Origin: Brachynemurus nebulosus | Lineage: Eukaryota; Arthropoda; Insecta; Neuroptera; Myrmeleontidae | DNA length: 64,000 nt | Assembly (NCBI GenBank): GCA_035578155.1 | Contig: JAPWDM010000059.1 | Coordinates: 327,501 to 391,500, forward strand | Direction of reading: 5' to 3' | Shown: positions 54,901-63,555 of the stretch, piece after piece | Position numbering within the stretch: position 1 is the stretch's first letter | How the letters are laid out: every line of letters starts with the position of its first letter | Program-made: the position numbers and the translations under genes | Notes under the pieces: model-generated | Database searches by the model: none | Seen by the model: the letters and a program-made list of their open reading frames with translations, nothing else | What the model was told of the DNA's origin: nothing

Positions 54901-57213
54901 TGATCTTGTTTGCTTAATGAACGAAAATTTAATAATAATAGTTTTTTAATTAAAAATTTAGTTGAAAAAAACATTTATTTTATAGACCTTTTGTGAACCA
55001 AATGAAATCTGACTAGTTCAGACATTACGCTGTACGACGTCAACAACTCCAAATTGGCTATCAAAATAGTGTACCAGTTGGGGGTTTTATCAATATAGGT
55101 TATGTTCTAGGAACGTATTAAAATATGATATATACACATGCATTTTCGATATTGCTCAGTTATGGAATTTTCTAGAAAATTTGAGGGCAAAACACTGAAC
55201 AGTGGACTGAGCTCGAAAAGACAGTATAATAGATGATTTTTTTTAATATTTCGTTGTTATAACCACGAAACACTTAGGGTTTCGTCATGCCCGTCATTGT
55301 TTCCGTGGTTTCACACACATTTAACAAGTTTAAAAACGAGTAATATAAAAAATTCGTCAAGTGCATGTTGAACACGTATTAAATCAGGGTTCTGCAGTCA
55401 GTGGCTAGAGTTTTTTACAATTACCGGAACGTAATATAGTAAATTTAAGTATATTTATTGTGGTAATTATTCTTATGAGGACTACAGAACTCCGAATCTT
55501 ACTGTGTAGTTCTATACAGCGTACTGGTACAAAGTGAATATATATCGATAACGCTGTACAGCGTTGCGTCACAATTAATCAGATTTAACTTGACGTTGTA
55601 GTAAAGCGATTGTGTCCATAACCGTGTTAATTCTTTGTTGCCGAAATATTTTCAATATTCTTTCGTAAATTTTACTGGTAAACATAATTTTTAGTCGTCA
55701 CTGGTCAAAATTTTCTGTAAACCTTATAGATTATTCACTTATTATTTACACGAGAGGTTTGTATTTTTTCGAATAAATTTGGGTTTGTCTAATGAAAATT
55801 TGTTGCCTAGCAATTTAACGAGAACTGTCAACTAACAAAAACGCGACAACGATGCTAAAGCGTTTTTAGATTGACAGTTCTTCGAGTTAAATTGTTTTTA
55901 GGCAAGAAATTTGAGTTGTAGAAAACACAAATTTATTCAAGAAAAATATAAAACTCAAATGTAATACGGTAAGACAATTTAACGAATAAAATAAATTAGT
56001 ATAATGGACCATTTTCTCAAATATGTAGCAATCTGTCACCAGGGCGGCGACACAGGTATTTGGGGTTACATGTCTATAATCGAGATATTAATTTAACCAA
56101 CCAAATTAATATTCTAACTATAGAGATGTAGTTCCGAATAACCCGTGTCGCCGCCCTGGTGTTAAACAATTTTCTCATGCGGTTACATAGCAATTTTTAA
56201 ATTAAAATTTCAATCATAGAGATGTAGATATTTTAAGAAAATGGCTCATTCATATTATCGTTTAATACATTGTTACTATGGTTCTGAAATCAGTTAAATT
56301 TATCAATACGAATTTTTGTTTCGTTTTTATCGTGTTTACCTACAGTGAAATGGCCAATGAAATGTTTTATACCGTTTTTTTCGCTATAAAAAACTTTTTT
56401 TCCATGGTAAAAGTGAAAAAACTACAATATTCTTATGGCACTTGATACACATGAGTTAAATTATCCATAATAATAAATAATGACTAGATCCACGTGGCAC
56501 TTCCGGATTCATAATTAAAATTCAATCATGACTAAATAAATAATAGTTCGAATTTAGGTCTCTATAGTGACGTTTACACTAAAGACTACAAAGTTACACA
56601 GTATTATAAATTTTTAACGCAAAATTTTTGAAATACGTGGTAGTTTATTCCTCTAATATTATAATAATATAATTTATGCTTTATATATAAAATTTTAGCT
56701 AAAAAATCGCTTAATAACAATCTTATATCATTCAAAAATTAATTTTAAATAAATAACAACCATTTATAGTGGTAATATACAAACCAAATCGGGTCCCTTT
56801 TGGTAATGGCACTTGAGCTACCACATTGCACGAACCATCGCACATTGTTTCCACGCGTAATTCGCTCGGTAACGTTAGTCGGGCGCGTGACGGAACCTTG
56901 CTATCTTGAATCTATCGTACAATTGAAAAAAAAGATTGATCAATTTTATTGTATCAGTTCGATCAGATCAATATTTATACAAACAATTAACACTCACATG
57001 TTGAATATTTGTTAATACGTTACATTCTTCAATTTTATGAAATTCTCCACATAATTTACAACCTAAATTAATTAAAACAATCGAATTTCAGGATAAATTT
57101 ATTGAACTTAGATGCATAGGTTATTGTTTACCTTTATCAATATAATTAATGTCTGTATGGATATTTGACCCTAAATCATGTTCTATATTTTCTAAATTAA
57201 TTACCGTTGGCAT
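42822..57213 (-). CDS. PRDM10: PR-domain zinc-finger protein, PRDM10-like, whole gene, 11 coding exons
   Basis: Coding exons in order are 57213-57132, 57062-56998, 56911-56785, 54807-54623, 54384-54228, 54147-53936, 52294-51398, 49825-49313, 47467-47165, 45305-44330 and 42976-42822. All introns are GT-AG and the total is 3672 nt (1223 aa plus stop). After an N-terminal Cys motif (CKLCGEFHKIEEC) comes a PR/SET-like domain, about residues 57-186, with RARLTLPSEL, LPKGTRFGPFEA, DISNWMCFVAVASDASEQNL and AGEYLKVWYASYYAEKMG. These are hallmarks of the PRDM10/PRDM15 branch. About 14 C2H2-type fingers follow: 2, then a low-complexity Gln/His linker, then 12. The tail is Ser/Thr/Gln-rich. Length and a non-finger C-terminus fit PRDM10 (about 1150 aa in human) better than PRDM15. 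It is a probable nuclear DNA-binding regulator; catalytic activity cannot be judged. A likely 3' splice site (TTTCAG) about 17 nt before the ATG implies an upstream non-coding exon. Confidence 0.9.
43453..43683. mobile_element. intact foldback MITE, ~230 bp
   Basis: Arms of about 110 bp are inverted with almost no spacer. GAGCTACTGGCCGATTTGCG faces CGCAAATCGGCCAGCAG-type sequence, TTCAACACGCGTTAAATT faces AATTTAACGCGTGT, and TTCAGTTCTGGCAAGC faces its complement. In the 28 kb copy the left arm is truncated. Confidence 0.75.
43770..43894 (+). pseudogene. THAP-like zinc-finger scrap (P-element/THAP transposase N-terminus?)
   Basis: [19 protein letters not shown] followed by EKMSL resembles the first half of a THAP domain (C-x2-4-C with a following PxK). 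It then runs about 20 residues to a stop, so the C..H half is missing. A sister copy with one extra stop lies at about 29420-29545. THAP domains occur in P-superfamily transposases. The match is short and the call tentative. Confidence 0.35.
44330..45305 (-). CDS. PRDM10: PRDM10-like coding exon 10 (last finger and low-complexity tail)
   Basis: This exon encodes residues 848-1172. It completes one finger, then the last (FSCPYCTTIVKHRASIRRH), followed by about 280 residues rich in Ser, Thr, Gln, Asn and Asp without a known domain, probably an activation-type region. The acceptor is TTTTCAG and the donor is AACG|GTAAGT. Confidence 0.94.
45387..46852. mobile_element. foldback element, 1.47 kb, with heat-shock-element array
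   Basis: Outer arms CACTTACACCACAAATCCAA and TTGGATTTCTGGTGTACTTA are inverted. Inverted similarity continues inward for at least 300 bp, for example TACGTAAAATCGGAAGATCA and TGATCTTCCGATTTTACGTA. The middle consists of related units of about 50-110 bp carrying TTCTAGAATATTC and GCAAAGATATC motifs, six in one direction and then mirrored. The build resembles foldback transposons with tandem subrepeats in their arms. No transposase is present. It lies in intron 9 of the PRDM10-like gene. Confidence 0.82.
45695..46530. promoter_or_regulatory. ten heat-shock-element trimers in the foldback element
   Basis: Trimers of TTC/GAA units at 5-bp spacing start at 45695, 45798, 45901, 45965, 46068, 46171, 46284, 46315, 46420 and 46518. 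Those at 45965 and 46284 have one unit mutated; the other eight are perfect. The last three read GAA-TTC-GAA and the earlier ones TTC-GAA-TTC, as expected from the inverted layout. This is the known HSF1 binding pattern; actual binding is inference. Confidence 0.6.
47165..47467 (-). CDS. PRDM10: PRDM10-like coding exon 9 (three zinc fingers and half of a fourth)
   Basis: This exon encodes residues 747-847, with fingers FECTTCQKTF...H, HKCEYCNKTF...H and YPCDQCPKVY...H. It ends in VCEYCNKKFSK, completed by NHLLKAHYIQNH in exon 10 (C-x2-C-x12-H-x4-H). It has no internal ATG near its start, so it is easy to miss by ORF scanning. The donor is AAG|GTAAGT. Confidence 0.94.
48122..48840. mobile_element. 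TACAGGGTGT-end MITE, 719 bp, ~130-bp arms
   Basis: Left arm TACAGGGTGTTAGTGAGTAA, CTGAGGTTTTTTTATG and CGCTTAGTTTCCAAGATACA is mirrored by TGTATCTTGGAAACTAAGCG, CATAAAAAAACCTCAG and CACTAACACCCTGTA. It lies in intron 8 of the PRDM10-like gene. Confidence 0.85.
49313..49825 (-). CDS. PRDM10: PRDM10-like coding exon 8 (five full zinc fingers)
   Basis: This exon encodes residues 576-746. It completes finger 4 (VFARRENFLNHTC, a C2HC type), then gives fingers beginning YECMYC, KTCTKC (ends HVC, another C2HC), FECDIC, VICYMC and FECDIC. The acceptor is TTACATCAG and the donor is CAG|GTAACG. Confidence 0.95.
49880..51277. repeat. intronic tandem duplication split by an inserted element
   Basis: Units 49880-50166 and 50852-51277 share AACTAACGT, TTTTCGATATCGATAA, AAATGTGATAAATTTAAAAT, AATCAGTCTCACATAAAATT and TATTGACAATTCTAGTAT. 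The element 50167-50851 sits at their boundary. All lie in intron 7 of the PRDM10-like gene. Confidence 0.75.
50167..50851. mobile_element. inverted-repeat MITE, 685 bp
   Basis: TTAGTCCAGTGAATTTAGG faces CCTAATTTCACTGGACTAA-like sequence at 50833-50851. Inside is a hairpin at about 50222-50266 with AATGTTCTTAG and CTAAGAACAATT. Confidence 0.7.
51398..52294 (-). CDS. PRDM10: PRDM10-like coding exon 7 (linker with poly-Gln/His, fingers 3 and half of 4)
   Basis: This exon encodes residues 277-575. It ends finger 2, then carries a His/Gln tract and about 20 consecutive glutamines (about residues 300-346). An acidic Asn/Asp/Ser-rich linker follows, then finger 3 (YECDICHKEFQIIEYLIRH). The Cys half of finger 4 (FTCRDCFA) is continued in exon 8. 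The CAG/CAA repeat DNA (52084-52205) is likely length-polymorphic. The acceptor is TTTTCAG and the donor is GCG|GTAAGT. Confidence 0.93.
52084..52205 (-). repeat. CAG/CAA and CAT/CAC codon repeat in PRDM10-like exon 7
   Basis: About 20 glutamine codons follow a His/Gln mix. The CAG and CAA codons are interspersed, which usually slows expansion. Confidence 0.95.
52320..53640. repeat. ~700 bp intronic tandem duplication
   Basis: 52320-52990 and 53040-53640 are colinear, sharing AGAGTTCCTGGAACAATGTA, CAAATTTACTGAGGTACA, GATCGTGTGTTAGTCATGA and AGAAAATTTTCGATATCG. The first part is duplicated once more (52339-52450 and 52464-52580). It lies in intron 6 of the PRDM10-like gene. Confidence 0.85.
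53936..54147 (-). CDS. PRDM10: PRDM10-like coding exon 6 (zinc finger 1, half of 2)
   Basis: This exon encodes residues 206-276. Finger 1 is C234-x2-C237-x12-H250-x3-H254. Finger 2 starts with CKICYRSCYSEK and is finished by ALLNHQIIIH in exon 7, which confirms the splice. The donor is AAG|GTGAGT. Confidence 0.92.
54228..54384 (-). CDS. PRDM10: PRDM10-like coding exon 5 (PR domain end)
   Basis: This exon encodes MKNNIYYSAIRDIKAGEYLK, VWYASYYAEKMG and a Pro-rich exit (DPAPPEPDLKT). It completes the PR domain. The acceptor is TTTTTAG and the donor is ACAG|GTGAAA. Confidence 0.92.
54623..54807 (-). CDS. PRDM10: PRDM10-like coding exon 4 (PR domain core)
   Basis: This exon encodes GPFEAKKITALNP through an acidic insert (LEEDDDEYYFDPNNED) to ISNWMCFVAVASDASEQNL and ICYQ. 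NWMCFV followed by EQNL is the clearest PRDM10/15 signature in the protein. The acceptor is CTTGACAG and the donor is CAG|GTAACT. Confidence 0.93.
55550..55565. repeat. 16-bp perfect palindrome
   Basis: AACGCTGTACAGCGTT overlaps a TATCGATA motif (55543-55550). It lies in intron 3 of the PRDM10-like gene. Confidence 0.6.
55736..56463. repeat. dispersed repeat copy 2, carrying a nested MITE
   Basis: It matches 9931-10405 along its length but is interrupted by about 245 bp (56003-56250) absent from copy 1. It lies in intron 3 of the PRDM10-like gene. Confidence 0.75.
56003..56250. mobile_element. nested MITE with inner 17-bp perfect inverted repeat
   Basis: Ends ATGGACCATTTTCTCAAATA and AAAATGGCTCAT are inverted repeats. 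Inside, CACCAGGGCGGCGACAC (56037-56053) and GTGTCGCCGCCCTGGTG (56145-56161) are exact reverse complements. The paralogous repeat at 10 kb lacks it, which shows insertion. Confidence 0.7.
56785..56911 (-). CDS. PRDM10: PRDM10-like coding exon 3 (PR domain start)
   Basis: This exon encodes IQDSKVPSRARLTLPSEL and then VETMCDGSCNVVAQVPLPK and GTRF. It is the beginning of the PR domain; RARLTLP and the PKGTRFGP junction are characteristic. The acceptor is GTACGATAG and the donor is TTTG|GTTTGT. Confidence 0.88.
56998..57062 (-). CDS. PRDM10: PRDM10-like coding exon 2
   Basis: This 65-bp exon encodes GCKLCGEFHKIEEC and NVLTNIQH, a small Cys-rich motif ahead of the PR domain as in PRDM10/15 relatives. 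The acceptor is AATTTAG and the donor is CAT|GTGAGT. Phases match both neighbours. Confidence 0.8.
57132..57213 (-). CDS. PRDM10: PRDM10-like coding exon 1
   Basis: This exon encodes MPTVINLENIEHDLG and onward to IDK, 27 codons plus one base. The ATG has a strong AAAA context. A CATTTCAG acceptor just upstream suggests a non-coding first exon farther 5'. The donor is AAAG|GTAAAC. Confidence 0.75.
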
Positions 57214-58462
57214 TTTTATAACAAAATTCTGAAATGAATTGTAATCATGAAACTAAAGCAAAACATACTTTGACAAATGACAGTTTTATAATCATTTATA
57301 CGAAAACTTTACATAAGTATGAATAGATGGCATCTTAAGTCATATTTTTTATTTATTTAATATAAACAAATAATATTCAAATTAAAAAAAAAAATCAAAA
57401 AATTAAAATTTTATTTTTTGTATAAATAATTTATTGTACGTAAAAATATTGTCATTTTACAACACAAAAAATTTATTTTATTGGTTTTAGTATTATTACT
57501 TTGCTATTACATAATTATTGTATAATTTAAATATTAAAATTTAAAATTGATTCCAAAAAATTCAAAACTAGGTTATACATAGGTACTTATTATTTTAATT
57601 ATACTATTACTTTTTTTTTTAAATTTCACTTAAAATATGTTTGCATCTACGTTTACAAACTTTTAGTAATTAATATACATATATTTATTAAAAGTGTCTT
57701 TCTCAATTGCATGCTATCAAAGTCCGAAAAAATTTTAATTTTTGAGTTTTTTTTTTCAATACCCGTTGTGTCAATACCCGTCTAAAATGAAAAGAAAATC
57801 ATTGAATTTATAGTGGTATCTGTACAAATAAATTAAATTTCAAAGAACTTTCTATATTTATTACAGAGTTAATTTTAAATAATTATGCACATATTTTGTC
57901 TACATAACCCATTATTACCCAGATGTATTTTTCGAGTTTCAATGGAAATTACACTACATATTTAGAATCGGACTTTTACATAAATTGCAAAGAAATAATC
58001 CTGATGTCAAGATCCAGTACATATTATGGAGAGTAGATATAAGGAGGACCATCTCTGTATCAAAAAGTGTCCTTAAGAAAGGCGTAAATAGTGGCGGTTA
58101 CTACTTTAATGAAAGAAATTATACGCAAAATTGGTATTAGGAAACAGACATTAATTCTACGTTGGATTATAATGGGTTGAACTTGATTAGTGTTTGAGAA
58201 CGTTATTAGAAAGCAGCACTATATTATACGGCATATAATGCTACCATTTCAATAAAGAGTCAAAATTAATAATTTTATTGAATTTTACATTTATGAAAGC
58301 AAATGCTTACAAGCAGCTTCCACTTAATGATGTTTTGAAGCAATATCTTATCAATAATAAACTTTATAAGAAAATAGTTATTTCTTAACAAATATATTAC
58401 GATAAGATGTTGCTTTTAAACATCACCAACAGATGTCAAAGTGCTCGGGTACTGCAATCTAC
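57214..58462. other. 5' flank of the PRDM10-like gene
   Basis: It likely contains a non-coding first exon and the promoter, but no start site, CpG-rich patch or TATA arrangement could be singled out. Confidence 0.4.
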
Positions 58463-58470
58463 TTGCTAGC

Positions 58471-58731
58471 TAGTGGTGGATTTACTATCAGACTGAGTAG
58501 GCTGGAGTAGGTTTTTTCTATGTGCTGGGGCCTAGTAGACCGGCAGATTTTAGGGATATCAAATTTGGGGCTAAAGGCAGGGAAAATTTAGAATTTGAAG
58601 TTTTTTTTGCTCGTCGCTTATTTTTTGTAAGTAAAAAGTTTAAAAAGTTATTAAGAAAATTTTTTTAGGGAAAGGCAGGGGTGGTATTTTTCATGGTGCC
58701 TCGGACGGCACTTAGGGTAAATCCGGCACTG
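58471..58731. mobile_element. hAT-type MITE, 261 bp, with 8-bp target duplication
   Basis: TAGTGGTGGATTTACTATC faces GGTAAATCCGGCACTG. TTGCTAGC flanks both sides (58463-58470 and 58732-58739). The first base is T where the opposite end predicts C. Confidence 0.88.
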
Positions 58732-58739
58732 TTGCTAGC

Positions 58740-61700
58740 GTTTGCAACATGAATGTGCCCATTGTCTGTAGAATTATCTTTACTAGTTGAATCATCATAC
58801 ATCTATTATGAATGATTTATTTTTTTTAACTTTTATCAGTAAAATAGAATTATAATCGAAAAAATTTGTTTTTGTTAATGTATGTATTTATGTTGAAACA
58901 TCATTTTATTACTTGCACAACATGTATGCTAAGTTTTTTCCCTTTTTTCTAACTATCTATAAACGTTTATTATAGTAGTTAGGCAAATTACATTACAGTT
59001 CTGTAACATATAAAGTATAGATTGTTCTGTGGTATAGATAATGTAGAAAATCTACATAAAATATTAACGACGTTGAGCTTGTACAGTCCGATTATGTAAT
59101 TGCGTATACTCCATTTCAAAAATAATGCATGTTTAAATTCGGCAATGTTGCAGTAATTTACAATATTAAAATTGTAGATGTCACTTAAGTAGTTTAAATA
59201 CATCCAAAAATTTTTTATTAGTGATCAGCTGTATTTACGTCGTGTAATGTATTCGACCAGTTTTTATTGTTATTTTTAAAATTATTTTATTGTGTGAGTG
59301 ATTTATGTCAATAAATTAAGAAAATGTGTTGTATATATTTTATTATTTGCATAAATTTTGTTATCAAAAAATTGACTCTAAACTATTTAAGTTTAGGCAC
59401 GATTTGCTACTGTGTTTTTATTGTGCAATACAATTCACATCATATTTTCTTTAAAAAATTTCCATTGACCGAGGAATTTCTTTTATGCTATTATATAATA
59501 CTATCGTAAGGTGTACATGGTGTACATATAATTTTTTGTGCTATTGAAAGTTACAGAAATTTCTTTTTATGTTTAAATTTTCCGCTTACAGTTCATTTAA
59601 AGCGACGTTGCGCGATTTCAGGTTAATAATTCATCTATTCTAGAAATCTGAAATAATTCACTTTTTTCGACAAAGCGTTTTCAAAACATTTTGAAATTTT
59701 CTGTACGTGTTTTTACCGATTTACCGGTTTACTATGCAAAATTTCAGATTTTTATCATCATTTTTCATTGAAATATAACAAAAATTCGCTATTTCCCATA
59801 AGAGTACATATATTTTGCCATATATTATAATGCATTTTTCTCATCTAAAAGCTTCCAAATCAATATAAAACTTTAAGTAAATTTTTTTTATTCTAATATC
59901 TATCGACTTTTGTTAATTTCAACTGGTTTTCATCATTTTGTCCTTAAATGACAGGAATAATGTAAACGTGTGAAAACATGGATTTTGTTTTCTTTTTAAG
60001 ATATTTGGTCGGCTTATTCTAAACTAGATAATAATTAAATGCAGTAGAATAGAAATTTCTAGTAGTTGATCTAGTTGCTACATATTTATGTTAAAATGCA
60101 ATGCAAATTACTTACCCGAGTTTTATAGTTTCTGAAATATCAGCTAAAACTCGTTGAAAATACTAATTTACCACATGAACTGAAAAAAAAATTAATAACT
60201 TGAGAAAATTAAGGCTGCCAATGCCAGAAAAATTTATATAACATCAGCAGTTTGTTAGAAATATCTCTGTCACTAAAAAAAAACGCTATGAATATTATAG
60301 CCATTAAATTAATTTTTTTTTTTTTTTTTTTTTGAAACAAAGTGTGATATGGAAAAGTTGATTTCAATAGACAAAGTTAACTGACTTTACGATAACTCTT
60401 TTAATTTTAGAAAAATCAATATTTTTCGAGATATTTACCAAAAAGTTATTTTTCGGTAAATTTAATCGTTCGCTAGCTCTGACTATATGTGTATATAAGG
60501 TACCATAGGTACCTAGCATTTTTGTTTCGTAGTGTAATTTCCTCTATATTTTTCCATGCGACTGGCAGTGTCTTTTATTATATGTACCTAAATAACTTTG
60601 GGATTATAACAAGTAATAATTTGTATGATTTAAAGTATAATTTACATGTATTTGGTTTAATAAATGTATTTATTTTGTCATAACGTTATTATTCGTTGCA
60701 AACAAAATTATTCGTTATAATGTTATAAATAACTTTTATGAGCTTTTACGTGCCCGAATATTATTACAGAATATAATAAATAATAGTTAATTATACATTG
60801 TATAAAATTATTAACTTTTATTAAGTTTAAAGCAGAAAATAATTTCATAAGATAATGGTCACAATGTTGGCCACAGTGTTTTTCCGATCAAGTAATTGAA
60901 CCTAACCTTATTTAACCTAACTTTTCATACTGTTTGACAGTTTGATTAAAAAGAAAGGTTACATTTAAATTAGGAAAGAAAAACGTGAAAAAAAATATTT
61001 TGTGATTAAAAATAAAATATTTTGTTATTATGTCAGTAATTCTTTTTAAAATAGCGATGACGAAATTTAATTGATTCGATGTTGTGACTATAATTTTCAA
61101 AAATAGATAATTAATTTTCTTTTCTTTTTGTTCTAAAAATGCTATTACATACGTAAACTGTCAGTAATGGTATTCAGAATAATCCAGTCGACAATATTTC
61201 AAAGATGATACAGGCATTTACAGTATAATCCACACATATAAACAAAACTGTTTTGTATTTTAACGGTTGATCATAAATTTTTGTTGCCTATAAAACATGA
61301 TTTAGTGGAAACATGACGTCTTGTCAGTTTATTTTCAAATTTACTATGCAATTTGAAATGTTCATTTTTTTCTTCCAAATTTTAATTGACTTTTACGGTT
61401 TGTTAATGGAGATCATTCATTGTAATTGTATTCACAAAACACAAAGTTTAATTATCATCAAAATAAACGAAGGCAATAGTTGCTTAGTGTACTGAGTTTA
61501 GAAAGAAAATTACAATTTTGTAGCTTTACGCGTAAATACAAACTACAGTCTTTATAGTTATTCTGTGGAAAAATTTAAAAATCCAGTCTAGAAATTTATA
61601 TAAAAATTTACTTTTATTTTTTCGTATAGACTTTTATCACAATATGACAAGTGCCAACAGTTGACAGTGTTGAAATATCTAGAATATTCCATTCGAGAAC

Positions 61701-61844
61701 ACAAAGAACATTTTAGAGTTTTTAAACAGACGTATAAAATAGAAAAGATAACTAAAAAATAAAAAAATATGTACTAGGTATATGCAAATTTAAAATAGAA
61801 ATAAGAATTTTTTTTAATAACTTAGTAAAAAAATTAATTAATTT
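58740..61844. other. non-coding DNA
   Basis: No ORF with family resemblance was found. It contains poly-T tracts (60310-60333) and a heat-shock-element-like string at 61672-61699. Confidence 0.45.
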
Positions 61845-61848
61845 TTAA

Positions 61849-62793
61849 CCCTAGAATCATACGTTGGTTTACGAGTCAAGTTAATCATACATCGGCGTCA
61901 TTTTGACGAATGGACTTTTTACGGGGAGTTTTAGAGTTTATTTGCAAAAAACATTTTTTTCTACATAACAATACTACAAAAGCGAACAAAATATTTAAAA
62001 AAACTGGATTTGGAAAAATTTCTTAATATAAATATTTATTAATTTTTTTAATCTTTTTATCAAAGCATATTTTCATTATAAAAAATTAAAAAATAGATAA
62101 ATACATCAATTGTATCATAAAATATGTCTTTCAAATAATTAATGTATGAACTATTATGAGTCAGTGGACATGTGTGACTTTACAGAATGTGAAATTTCTC
62201 AGTCATAAATATTCCTATAGATATGTAGTTATTTCCCCATTAGGCACATTTGTAAATTTTCTAAAATTTGTTAGTAATTTTTCGAATAAGATCTCAAAAA
62301 ATAATACAAATTAAAATATTTTCCACAAAATAAATTGCCAATCTTTTACTACGTCATTCGAAACACATTCTTTAGTTTTCGATTCAATATATTAAAATTT
62401 CAGTATTATATCGTCTCTATAAGTCAAACAGCTGTAATCATCTTTCACATTATCATAATCATTGAATAAATTAATTATAACATCCATATCTTTGATAAAT
62501 TTTAGAAAAATTAGGAAAACTTTTATATGTGGAGTACAAATCTTTAAAAAAAAAAACATCGGTTAATCATACATCGTCGTCCTTTTGACGCACACTATTT
62601 CAGTATAAAAAAAACGACAATAGCTATAAACAAAATTTATACGTCTTATGTGTTATAATAACAAATAAATTAGATAACAGAAGTTTCACAATGTTCTATG
62701 GTTTCACAGCAAGCAGGCAACGACAAGTTGTAGTATTGGAGCAGGTAGAGAAGTTCGTTCGTCGTTTTGACGAGTACGTATGATTCTATAGGG
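61849..62793. mobile_element. family B piggyBac MITE, 945 bp, copy 3, full length
   Basis: TTAA (61845-61848 and 62794-62797) flanks CCCTAGAATCATACGTTGG and GTACGTATGATTCTATAGGG. It is colinear and near-identical to 14676-15597 and carries the same GTC-N-TTTTGAC motifs. It lies upstream of the PRDM10-like gene. Confidence 0.88.
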
Positions 62794-63484
62794 TTAATAT
62801 ATAATTTGTTTATTTTGTTGAATTAAAAACTTATGAAGTATTAATGTAATTAATATCAGTGAATCAAAGACTGCGGCACACTTTTATTAAATTGAATAAA
62901 AAAAAATACCAGATGGTCTATTTTATTTTTGCACTTTAGTTTTTTTTTTGTCAATATTTTCAAGTAAGCTTTCTTACATGGATAATGAAATAATTTTAAG
63001 TGGATATTATAATATAAATCTGGACAATCTAAAATAGTTGACAAGCTTAATTGCGTGCCTATAAGAACAGATAAACCAGCCTATTGCATGGTAATTTTGT
63101 TTGTATTCGACTAAAAGACAATTGTGTAAAACATTAAATACTTTCATTTGATGGTTTGATTGTTTTTTCTAGCGCTTTTACAGTACATAATATATTTTTA
63201 AAATATACGTTATATAATTTTATCAAGTTATATAGCTTACATATTTCGGTTTTCTTAGTTTCCGTACACGTTTCCCTGCCATGTCAAATATTTAAACTTT
63301 CCAATTGTTACCGCTGTAAATATTTTGTTGATTTACACCCTTGACACCATATATGTACTGGTTTTGTTGTTCAACTACCCCACACACAGTACAACATGTT
63401 CATAGACCATTTGCTCCGCCCATGTAAAATCAAAATATTTTGATTTTACTTCAACCGTTTATGCAACCATCAAAATAGTTGACT

Positions 63485-63555
63485 AACTGCCCCACACACG
63501 ATTCAACATGTTGTACAACTCAACCAAGTTGTACAACAAGTTGAACCGTGTATGG
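63485..63555. repeat. hairpin with TTCAACATGTTGTACAAC arms
   Basis: ACACGATTCAACATGTTGTA and TACAACAAGTTGAACCGTGT are imperfect inverted repeats. Related CCCCACACACAGTACAACAT lies at 63378-63400. It may be the end of a repeat element. Confidence 0.55.
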
